A stretch of 64,000 nucleotides of DNA from Incurvaria masculella (Eukaryota > Arthropoda > Insecta > Lepidoptera > Incurvariidae): contig OX335652.1 of NCBI GenBank assembly GCA_946894095.1, positions 18,499,001-18,563,000 of the forward strand, given 5' to 3'. Made by a program: the position numbers and the translations under genes. Below, in pieces: positions 50,709-61,600 of this stretch (its first letter is position 1; each line of letters begins with the position of its first letter). The notes below the pieces were generated by a model. The model was not told where the DNA came from, made no database searches, and was given only the letters and a program-made list of their open reading frames with translations.

Positions 50709-52111
50709 GTGCCCTTTTTAGGGGTGCTTATTCAGCGTGTGAACAAGCAAACAATTCAATAAATCGTCCTCTCCATAGATTTTGAAAGTAAGATACCTAT
50801 GAACGAAAATATATGGGTTAGACGAATAATTTTATGTTACCGTTTTTGTTCCGAGGTATTCTAAGGTTCGAGGCTCTAAGGCAATATTCTATGACCGTGA
50901 ATAACGTTGGGACGATTGGTCCTTTATAATTCTGTCTTAAAATAAATTACATTTATCACAAAAATTGGTTTTCAATGTTAAGCGCGGCATTTGGCGTACG
51001 CCAGGACCTCTTAAGGCTCCATATTACGTTAACCTCCAACGTTTTGGGTTTATTTTAATTTTATCTCAGTGTCGGTTGATCATAAACACCGGTAAAACAA
51101 TCGAAATATCAAAGTTTAGAATATTGTCTCGTGTGTGACCGTAAAACGGTTTTACTAAGTTGCTTATATTCTTTAAAAAAATATGTTTTTAGACACCTAT
51201 TTAAAAGTTTTTACTAGGTTTTCAAGACGGCGCTTTTTTTTTGGTACAAGATCACATCTATCTAATCTAAAAAATCTAAATATCCAGTGAATAACCGTGA
51301 AACATACGCACAGGGGGCTGCGAAACATTTTTCACAGCATATTTGAAGGCCTCAGGTTGTTCTTTGGAGGGAATATCTAGGTTCGTACATTCTTAAAGTT
51401 ATTTTTGTCAACTTTCAATAAAGTGGAGATCACTTATATTTTTAATATTTGATCTTTGTAAACTTTCCTTACGAGATGGTGCATTAATCGTATGCTTGCA
51501 AATAAACTAATATTGAGTAAACTTACAGTTTTCCGTGTGCGTTCGCGCACGTCATGTAGCGACAGCAACAACGGTGTGAGTAAACCTAAGAACTAATATT
51601 CTAAGTTTTCTTTGGAACCAGCTGGACTGCTGGTAAATAGGAAATGTTCGTAGTAAAGACCTTGAATTCGCCGAGTCGATGACCTACCTATTATCTAGGG
51701 CCTTAAACTGTTTCGGTTTCAGTTTATTTATTTCCTCGATTAGATGTATATTACACACTCGGATTCGTGAAAAATGACGAATTTTTCCGGTCGGTTCGAT
51801 TACTTCTGACGAAGAAAAGCCGACAAGAAAATTCGTTAGGTTGGTCATTGTATTTTTTTTTCCATTGATACCTAAAAACTAGTTTACAGTGATTGATTGA
51901 TTACTACTGCTCACAAAGAACATTATTATAAGAACATTATATACATTGGTGAGGAGCAAACTCTTGACTACCATAATGACATCTTATTCTAAATTAATAG
52001 GAATTATGATCTAAATTATTCAGGTGTAACTTGGTAGATACGTATGTAACTCCCAGAACGATTTGTGTTCTACTGAATTATACACTGACTGCCTAATAAA
52101 CATGTAGCTCG

Positions 52112-52516
52112 TTTTTTTTTATGCGACCTGACATGGATGGCTAATCCATAATACCACCCAACTACCGTTATGATATTAGCCCAATACACCACATTCCCGA
52201 AGGAATTTGGTGCCATGCCAGGACCTTCCCTTTATGAGCACGGCTACATTGAACTGGATGGAAAACACGGACAACTTTCCATTGCCGCTTCGACCAATGC
52301 GATGGTACCAACCCGGGCGGGCTTAAACCCTACCACCTAGTAAAGAAAGGGGACCTACAGTTTTACATGGATTCCGAACCATGGAGCAGCTCGCATTCGT
52401 GACGAAATGCACTTATCGAACTCGGAAAGAGAAAGACAGTGGTGCATGTCGGTATTGAACCCAGGCCTCTGGTACGCTAGGCCAGTCCCCACGCCACTAG
52501 GCTACGAGCCGCTCAA
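52112..52516 (-). mobile_element. Full-length tRNA-head SINE
   Basis: Poly-T, GACCTGACATGGATGGCTAA, complete body and tRNA-like head at the right edge (minus-strand GAGCGGCTCGTAGCCTAGTG). Very similar to the copy at 25594. Confidence 0.85.
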
Positions 52517-52815
52517 AATCCTATCCGCTCCTATCTAGAAGTACCGGGCAGCAAGAAATACCGAAGTAATTTATTAGTAAGGCAGTAAGTAATTTACTTC
52601 TTAGCAAAATTGCTCCATATCTGGAGTTCTATCTGCAATTCTTGTAAATATCTTCGACTGGTATGATGGACTCTTATGATGTTTTGAACTCGAATCTATG
52701 GGTCGCGGAGTACCAAAGTGGCAATAGAAAGCGGGAAGAAATAACCAGATGGCGGACGAGTACTTACACTTATTTAGTATTGCACCAATAAATAACTTTT
52801 GCTCAAAACGTTATG

Positions 52816-53103
52816 CTTTTCAGGGTTCCATGCCCAAAGGGTGCCAACGGAACCTCATTACTAAGCCTCCGCTGTCCGCCCGTCCGCCCGTCTGTCACAG
52901 GGCTGTATCTCATGAATCGTAAAAGTTAGGCAGCTGAAATTTTCACAGAGTGTGTATTTATTTTTCCGCTATGACAACAAATCGGTATAATTAAAAATAT
53001 TAAAAATTTCCCCATACGAAAAACGTGATTTTTTTAGTTAAAAATTGTACTATGGTACGGAACCCTTCGTGTGATAATCCGACTCGCACTTGGCCGGTTT
53101 TTT
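52816..53103 (-). mobile_element. GGAC-repeat element
   Basis: TTCAGGGTTCCATGCCCAAA ... GACTCGCACTTGGCCGG; short CCGC/CCGT tract. Confidence 0.85.
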
Positions 53104-53255
53104 GAGAACAAGCTATATTTCTGGAGCGCTCATTTTGTATGAAACTGCAAAATAATCATCATACGATGGCCAATTTATTCCATGTTTAACAGTGGTTAAA
53201 TTTGTTGGCACTGTTTATATAATATTATTGCATTATTAACTTCGTTAGTATTAAG

Positions 53256-53480
53256 TAATTTAAACTAAGGGAAACAGCAACTATTGTTCTTTGTTCTACC
53301 AAGGAATTATTTGGCAGTATAGCATTTAGATCTAAGTGTGAATTTCATAATTGTGGATGGATATATGATATGTAAACCCGGGTTCTTCTTTACTGGGTTG
53401 ATCTAATCCGCGGATCTTTGTGACGTAACTTAGTGTAGTGTAGCTTTACTACCAAAAAGTTTAAATACATTAAATTAAAT
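53256..53480 (+). mobile_element. Retroposon 3' end
   Basis: TTGTTCTACCAAGGAATTAT, GGTTCTTCTTTACTGGGTTG and GTAACTTAGTGTAGTGTAGC match 26925-27182. Confidence 0.65.
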
Positions 53481-54529
53481 GAAAGTTACCTTGGCACATG
53501 AACGCGTTCACGCTTGACCGATTTATTATTAATTTGAAGGTTAATAATATCCATGCTTCTTTGCAGGTATTCTCTGGCAATAATTGCATACAAAAATATC
53601 TTGCGAACTAACTTTTATTCGTAATGATAAAATGGTTCCATGGCATTTTCTTACGACAAACACGTTTGCAAAAAGAACTCGTTAAAAAATAAACTCCAAA
53701 AGGATAGTTTACCCGGATGAAGTCGACCCGGAACCGTCGACTTCATCTCACGCCACCACCTCAAATGAAATGCGGATTATTATTATTGCGGAAGATTTTT
53801 ATTATTATTACAAGTTTTCCATGGAGATTGTTTTCTTAATTTTCAGTTTCATTAAAATTGTATTGGTTGCAACATATATCATTATATGTTTCGATACCAT
53901 GCAACGTGCACTTGCTTTGGCTACCAAGCAAATATTTTGGATTTATTCTGTGTTACAAACTATCTACGCCCCAACTATTTCCGAGACAGCAGTAAGCCAG
54001 AAGACGGGATGACGTCTCTTTATTTGGTCAAGAGGGAAGGAAAGTTCTATTGTGTGGCTCAAGAACGTTCAATAAGGTCTTGGGTCTATTCATAAACCTA
54101 CTCATGTCACACATTTCCCAGTCAAAGAAGTTTTTAGATACGGCACGTTTAGAAGTCAATAAAATTATATTTAAAGCTTTAAAAATTTCACATTACAACA
54201 TAAATACATGCAAAACATATCAATGGCATTTACCATTTTGTCCATCAGTGATTCGGTGGCTGAAGGTCGATCTCGAACAGATAATTCTACTATCTAAGAT
54301 ATTCCAAGTTTTATATTACAGTTGTCGAGCTCATTTTTTTAACTGCCAGTCCAGCAATCAACCTAACAGCCTAGAATCTGAGTACATGGTAACACAACCT
54401 GAGCTTACGGTATTAAATATCTACATTTCGGCTACAAAGATAGAAGCTCAAATACAAAGCAGAAAATGGAATACACAATAAGGCGGCGAAAACACTAGTT
54501 TAGTCATAGTTGAACAACAGTGAAAAAAC
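53481..54529 (+). other. Unassigned stretch with two overlapping ORFs
   Basis: 53770-54012 encodes an 80-residue ORF with a hydrophobic stretch (MEIVFLIFSFIKIVLVATYI), and 54050-54481 a 143-codon ORF in another frame. I recognise no family and see no clear splice signal joining them. Possibly a decayed membrane-protein gene. Confidence 0.25.
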
Positions 54530-55440
54530 TTGCATTGAAGCAAACACGGATACCTTCGGTGACCCTCAAACGCGCTGTTCGGAACTCACGTGCTTTGCCT
54601 CTCCAGTAGCAGAAGCAGTAAGTAAGCGTCGAACAGAGCCATTCTACCAAATAGTTGCCATAACACTGAACAAAACACTTGCAGTTAAATTCCCTGAGCT
54701 TGATTTGACTGTGGTGGCAACTAGCCGAGTAGGAGCACAGCATCGACAGTGACTAGAGTCAGGTCGACATGGACTCTCTAGAGAGCGGTAACAATCGGGT
54801 CGGTTACACGAATGCCGTCAATTTACTCCGCTTCCAACACACTCTTCGGCAGGCAAAGCTTTGCGTCTCCAGCAGTAGGATGAATGCAAGCGTCGAGCAA
54901 CCACACGCACCCGCCAAAAAGTAGTAGTAATAGTTAGCAGTATTCGTGCTGCGGCCAAAGTCTTTCAGTACGTCTTGTAGCGGTGACCACATTAGCCGAT
55001 TCGCAGTTCAGCATCAACGGTGACTTTAGTCGGGACGACGCTACTTAGAAACTTAAGAGAGCGGTAATGAGCGGTCTTCTACGCGAAGACCAGTCGATAT
55101 GCTCTCGAGCATGCTTTCTGACGGGTACTTTCCGGCAGTACGAGCCGTATGCAAGCGGCGAGCAGCGCCACGCCACCGAGTAGTATCAAAAACAGTCAAC
55201 AGTAGCGTTTGGGGGCAGGACCACACTAGCCAAGTCGCCAGTGACTCGATCGAGTCGATCTAATAACATATCGAGTGGTAACGAGCGAGTCGGTGACGCA
55301 CAGACCGTCGAGAATGCTCTTCGTTGCAGCTGGCGAGTGCTTCGCGAATGTAGACTCAAGATAGTCAAAACCACGCTGACCCCAAGCGGTTTGGCGGCAC
55401 CATTAGGCCGCGGCTTTTTAAGTACGCGTAGTAAAAGTAG
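54530..55440 (-). pseudogene. Array of about four decayed copies of gene C exon 7
   Basis: The 3' flank of gene C repeats the last exon with its own flank. Plus-strand anchors in the true exon are GTGACTAGCGGGTCGG (about 55488), TGCGTCTCC (about 55562) and GCAGCCGGCGAGCAGC (about 55576). Counterparts: TGCCTCTCCAGTAGCAG (about 54596, copy a); GTAACAATCGGGTCGG, TGCGTCTCCAGCAGTAGG and GCAAGCGTCGAGC (54790-54900, copy b); GTAATGAGCGGTC and GCAAGCGGCGAGCAGCG (55066-55165, copy c); GTAACGAGCGAGTCGG with GACCGTCGAG (55278-55310, copy d, truncated). Spacing is about 210-270 bp. Copy b still reads LLLETQS on the minus strand, matching LLLPETQS. All lack a complete intact exon. They are most simply old genomic tandem duplications rather than working alternative exons. 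Confidence 0.75.
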
Positions 55441-55477
55441 GTACAGATTCAATAGTGGTTAGAGTCGGATCGACGCA

Positions 55478-55651
55478 TCAGAGCGCGGTGACTAGCGGGT
55501 CGGATACTCGCAGATCGTCTATGTGCTCCGCCTCGCGCACGCTCTCCGGCAGGCGCGTGCTCTGCGTCTCCGGTAGCAGGAGCAGCACGCAGCCGGCGAG
55601 CAGCGCCATGCCGCCGAACAGCAACGACGGCAGCGCGGGCAACAGTAGTGC
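55478..55651 (-). CDS. Gene C exon 7 (TM11-12, C-terminus)
   Basis: Acceptor ATTTTGCAG|GCA; 174 bp with the stop. It encodes [14 protein letters not shown]..., [15 protein letters not shown], then [12 protein letters not shown]. It is strikingly GC-rich compared with its flanks. I see no AATAAA close downstream on the gene strand; instead the flank is a set of decayed exon copies. Confidence 0.9.
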   Translation of the reverse strand, partial: ALLLPALPSLLFGGMALLAGCVLLLLPETQSTRLPESVREAEHIDDLRVSDPLVTAL

Positions 55652-58600
55652 CTGCAAAATTACAGATAATTTTTTTCTCATCCTCAATTCATCGCTCGGT
55701 AGTCAGATGGAGAGAGAGACGAACGACTGAAACGTATCATATAGGGATTTTCTCACCTCTGTAGGTGTATTTTACACGTACATACACTTAAAAAACCGGC
55801 CAAGTGCGCGTCGGACTCGCCCACGAAGGGTTCCGTACCATCGTAAAAGAATTAATACAAAAAAATCACGTTTTTTTTATGGGGGCCCCCTTTAATTTTA
55901 ATATGTTTTTAATCTTACCTATTTGTTGTTATAGCGGCAAAATAAATACAGACTCTGTGAAAAATTCCGCTGTCTATCTGTTACGGTTACTGAGATACAT
56001 CCCTGTGACAGACGGACAGACAGACAGACGGACGGACGGACGGACGGACGGACCGACGGACGGACGGACATCGGAGGCTTAGTAATAGGGTTCCGTTTGC
56101 ACCCTTTGCCAGAACTTAAATATTGTGTTTTGTTGCATGCACGTAACAAATGTACGACGAGCTTATAAATAACGTTAAAAACAGAACACATTCTGGTCGC
56201 GTATGTTATGAATCACTATTGCCAGAACCAATTCTACAATGAAAAGTATGTAAAAAAATTACCTAGTTAATACGATTCTTTCTGAGATAATTAGAAATAT
56301 TTTTTGACAATTTTTTGTTAGTATTATAAACATTGCAACACTGTTTCAAATTTTTATTTGGTAATGAAACAACAACGAGACTTCTTACTAATTTTTATTT
56401 TTAACATTTACAATTTCTAAATTCTGGATCACAGATTTTTGTCCCAGATGCTGAAATACAGTAAGGTAGGTGGAGAAACATTTTGACTTTTAAAGCAGGC
56501 ACAAATAAAATACTTTCCGCGTCGCTGCGCGTATACAATTTCAAATAGATCGAAAGGTAAATAGGTAATGATAGGGAGTTTTGAGCTATATTTGGAAACA
56601 ACAATGGCGGACACAAGTACACTCACCAAAAGTGGAGTTTGTGGCGCAAGGATAGAGCCCACTCGGCCAACCAGCGAGCAGGCGCTAAGCAAAGAGTTCC
56701 TGGCACCAGTCGGGAATAGTTCTGACGTGTACACGTATACGCTGTTAAATGCATACGTGATCGAAAGCTTTCCGGCGAAGAAGAAACCCGTAGATACGTA
56801 GCTGTGCGCTGCAATCATACAAATAAAGAATAAGTAAAGTAACTACTTCGTAAATTATACTATTGGAAATACGTCGATCAAATGAAAGTATTTATTTCTG
56901 ATGAAGTTAAAACCCGATCACATTTACTGCTGTTTAGTACTATCGTTCTTTGTGCAACTATTTTAGATATCTGACAACTTGCTGAGAGCTCAAGTTTGCA
57001 CCATTGATTCGTTTCTACATAATTAATTTCATATTTTATTTCTTTTTAAATTTTCTAATATAAATATGACTCGAGAGGGCATGTACGTTTCAAAAAGAAA
57101 TCACGGAAGTCAGTAAGACATAAGGGCTAAAACAGAGTGAGATATTCTTTATTTGGTGTAAACTTTCACAGAGTGGTACTTTAAAATTATGGTTATTGAT
57201 GTGGTATTTTTGTTATCTTAAGGGCTGCAAGTCCCGACGATACCCATGGGCTTTCGAACTTAAAAAGATGCTACTAAAACCATGCCGGTCGGTCAGGTGC
57301 TTCTTCACACCATATTTGGTCTATTATAAAATGAGTCGATGCAAAACAAAATCCCACATTTACTTTTTTTCCCATTTACATTAAACGTTCCAAATGACGA
57401 ACTGTTAGTATCGTGATTGCAATAGTAAGTTACGAATGCCACTTGAGCGCACAAGTTCATGATAACACTATCAGATATTTTGGCGATAGTAATAAATCGA
57501 TAATTTTGAAATAGATTTATCAACTTACTGACAAAATGTGGCACTATGCAACACAATCCGCAGAACAGAAACGCGATCATGATGCATCTCCTCCTGCCGT
57601 ATCGTTCCAGTGACATCATTATAAATATCGAAGCAATCACTTCCATCAAAGAACTCAATGAATAGTTAATGTACTTGTTCCCGGACAGTGACACCGAGGT
57701 GATGGATAGACCGTAGTACACAAACGTCGAAGCGATCCAGCAGAACGAACACGCTGCAAATCGTCCCATCAACACTTTCGATGTCAACAGTTGCATCATT
57801 AGATTCCGATTCCTCCGCGGAACGTCACTTTCGTTCGTCACTTCAGTGTTCTCTGGCTCTGCCTCCAGTTCCTTAACAGCGGCTTCTGACAGCTTCACTC
57901 TGTTCCATCTAGCGGCTTTCCTGATTATTTTCAACGCTTCAAGCTTGCGCCCCTTGCTGTACAGCCATCGGGGACTTTCGTCTATAATTAGTATGTAGAG
58001 GAGCAAGAGAAGTGCCGGGGTGTGGATTGCTCTGAGGAGGTCTCGCCAGTACGGGACAGCCATCGCTACCATGCCTAATATCGCCCCACCCAGACCGAAG
58101 CCCACACCAGTCATGCTTGTGAATACCACACGCAGGTTGGGCCGCGCCAGCTCCACGACTGAAAATAAAAAAACATCATGAAAGAAAAAATTACACTTCT
58201 TTTTTAGGTTGCAATGACTGATTTGTATTTTTTTTGTATATTTTTATCTCTTTCTCTCTCCGCTATATTTCCCACTCTGATGATCCTAGATTTATAAAAA
58301 ATATATATTTCTAGGTTTAAAGTTGTGGCTTTACTTTATCATTATTAATTTGTCTAGAAAATCGATCCTATAACATGTCATTGACCTTAAAATGTATCTT
58401 TCCGTGACGTCAATCTGAATCCTCCAGAATGTCAATTTTAAACTTAGGTTTACCCTAAATAACGAATACTTATTTTAGATACGAACCATATGTTAAAAAA
58501 TCGCCGCAATTAAACTGGCAAATCTCATTGGTAACGTACGAGCATTAGTTGAATTTCATTAAGAAAATAGTTCGGATGTTTATCTCACTTCCGAGAACAT

Positions 58601-61600
58601 CAGCGAGAGATTAATGTCGGCTTTTGTTTCGATTTTTTTTTTAGAACCACAGAGTCATCTAGCTGTAGCAAGACCCTATATCTACCGAACTAATTGGATT
58701 CCTCAGCATGTTTTCTTTCAGCGTAAGTTTATTATGCCAAAAATGCCCACAGAAGTGAAATCCGTAGACTACCAACATAATGCTCTTTAGTTATTTTATG
58801 AAGAGTATCCGGCTATGCATTACATCATAAATAATCTTATAATATTTGATTGAATTGTATTTTTAACCGACTTCAAAAAAGGAGGAGGTTATCAATTCGT
58901 CTGTATGTTTTTTTATTGTTTTTTTTTTATGTTTGTTACCTCATAACTTTTGCCTAGGTGAACCGATTTTGATGATTATTTTTTTAAATGATAGCTAGTG
59001 CTTCCCAAGTGGTCCCATTTTAATTTGGTTAAGTTCTGACAATGATATCCATGAGAAAATCATGAAAGTCTTAAATTTGTATTAAGATGTGCGCGACAAA
59101 TGGACGAATAACTCAATATAACGCCAACCGATTTCAGTGATTCTTTTTTTATTGGAAAGGACGTGTACAACTTAGTAAGTGTACTTCAGATTCACTAAAA
59201 ATAAACGAATAAAAAAAAATTAACAAAAAAAATAACCGACTTCAAAGAAAAAGCACTAAAAAGTTAAAAATAATTTCCATTTTTGTAGTTACGATTTCTG
59301 TTATTTTTTGAGTCGGTGTCAGCCAAGGTTAGGTTAGGTTAGGTTAGGTTAGGTTAGGTTAGGTTAGGTTAGGTTCTCTTGATTGGCGCAGCGCGTGCCC
59401 GGCTGACGCCGACTCAAAAAATAACAGAAATCGTAACTACAAAAATGGAAATTAATTTAAACTTTTTAGTGCTTTTTCTTTGAAGTCGGTTATTTTTTTT
59501 GTTAAATTTTTGTTGTTGTGTTTTTCCAATACACATAACATATCGTACAGAATGTATAATAGTACTAGCTGCGGTACCCGGCTCCGCTCGGGTTAGTGTC
59601 GGCTAAATTATCTCATGGATAAAAAGTAGCCCACATGACTGGTCCAAAATAGGGTCAAATTGGTCCAGGACAATGTATCCATGTACCAAATTTAATCAAG
59701 ATCGTTCGAGCCGAAATAGCATGATTTAATGAGAAACATCCAATAATTCCCATTTAGAGCTTCGTTGACGTTTGGTGGCTATTTAAAAAAAAAACATTTG
59801 CCGCGAGAACCTTTCTGCACTTTCACTGCTACATTGCTTACCTAGTAAGTAACGTGTAACGTAGGTAAGTTTTGCGTGGACTCCAACCCACAGCCAGCCT
59901 CAACATCGAAAACAGTAACCCATCTCGAACCTGACTGCTCCCAGAGATGCTATACATTGATAAAATACGCATATAAATCAGGTAAGTGGTTCGCATGTTA
60001 TAAGACTTTAAGACTCACTACTTACCCTTCTGGTAATGAAGCGTTATATTATGTAATCTATAAATTTTTAGTAGAATCAGGCTAGACGTAGATACAATGC
60101 ACATCTAAATCGAGTAATTGGTTCTCAAGGATTTTATTCTGTTGGTCGCTCCTCCTGCGATTTAGCGTGATGCCAAGTAGTCCTAAAGTTGCAGGAAATA
60201 CCAAGCCGTACTTCAGTAAAAGTAAGCGCTGACGCCGCAAAGCCGAGCCGTGCATAGCATTGCAGTTTGTATGACAGCCCCATCTTAGCGTAAGCGGAAC
60301 TGAATTCTATTTAGCCAATCCTAATTCCCGGGAAGTTAAATGTACATGTACTAAGTTTTACAAATCGCTAGTGCCTTGAAAATTCGCCAAACGGACACCA
60401 AACTGTCACGACGTCTGCCCTCCCCCCGCCGCCGCTCCCCGCCACCGCCCCCGGCTCCTCTCCCCCTGGTGTGAAGTAGCGCTACCGGCATCGTTTTCGC
60501 AGCCCCGTGAAAGTTCTAAAGCCCATGGGCAGATAAATTGTAGCCTATGTGTTATTCTGATGTATAAGCTATATTATTGTAAAGTTTCATTAGAATCCAT
60601 TCAGTAGTTTTTACGTGAAAGAGTAACAAACATCCATCCATCCATCCATCCATCCATCCATCCATCCATCCATCCATCCATCCATTATTACAAACTTTCC
60701 CCTTTATAATATTTATTAGATGTAGTCATTGATCTGTCATTAGTCTTTTATCGCTGTAATTGAGCCGATAACTTGATAAAGCAAGTCTTTCAAGATTCGT
60801 CATATAATAGCGCTAGAGACACATTTACTGCAATAGTTAATACGGTACAAATTGCAAAAAAAACCGGCCAAGTGCGAATCGGACTCGCACACGAAGGGTT
60901 CCGTACCATCGTACAAGATTTAACACACTTGACACTAGTTAGTATTACTTTCGGTTAGTCGTAGTTCCAGTTGCGATTATTTATCTCAGAGTAAATCTTA
61001 TTGACTAGTAGATAATGAGGAAAATAAACTAAAGGCAGAGTACCTACAAGGATAAAAGGTCGCGTCTTTGTTCTCCGATAACGCAAATTTTGTCTGCATG
61101 CAAGTCGCAGGCGCTATTTATTCCACTGAAAAGTTTTGACAAAGTATCTATGACCTCAATGAAATACAATAAACATTCCCATGAAGCGAATGCATACAAT
61201 TTTACTTAAATGTGTTCTACATTGAAAACAACACTCAATATCGGTTCAAAGAAAGAAATTATTTATTGTGCAAATTACATTAAAAACTATTCACAGAACA
61301 ATTCATTCTAACAGAGCGAAACTGCACAAAGGCGAACTTATCACTAAAAGTGATTTCTTCCGGTCAACCTTTGGGGGTGATGATGATAAGAATTGAAAAA
61401 GAAAATGTAGGTAATTTGTAATGCGTAAAGGGTGACAGAAACCAATATATATATATTTATACACATACATAAACAATAATTTACACCTTCATACGTATAT
61501 TAATATCTTTAAAGTAATAAACTAATACATATACACATATAAGTATACATTAATTTCTACATAGAACCAACAATTCAAACGTGAACCAGGTCGTGTTTTT

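Larger units (their letters stand above)
48540..52110. other. B-C spacer, left part
   Basis: Apart from the GGAC fragment, the LINE end and the palindrome listed separately, this is AT-rich DNA without a supported gene. 48895-49085 contains several AACAAAGT/ACTTTGTT steps on both strands. Confidence 0.4.

Noticed and set aside
54804..54992. ORF as an alternative last exon of gene C
   Set aside because: It keeps LLLETQS but has lost the LPES-x-REAE tail and most of the hydrophobic hairpin signature; decayed copy preferred unless RNA shows otherwise.
59325..59376. TTAGG run as evidence of a chromosome end
   Set aside because: It is short, inside a palindromic repeat in an intron, and flanked by ordinary gene sequence on both sides.
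59876..60085. 69-codon ORF almost identical to one at 16293-16502
   Set aside because: Both lie in the two full Helitron copies, begin with GTG rather than ATG, and are missing in the third copy at 15.3 kb. The identity reflects element relatedness, not proven coding.
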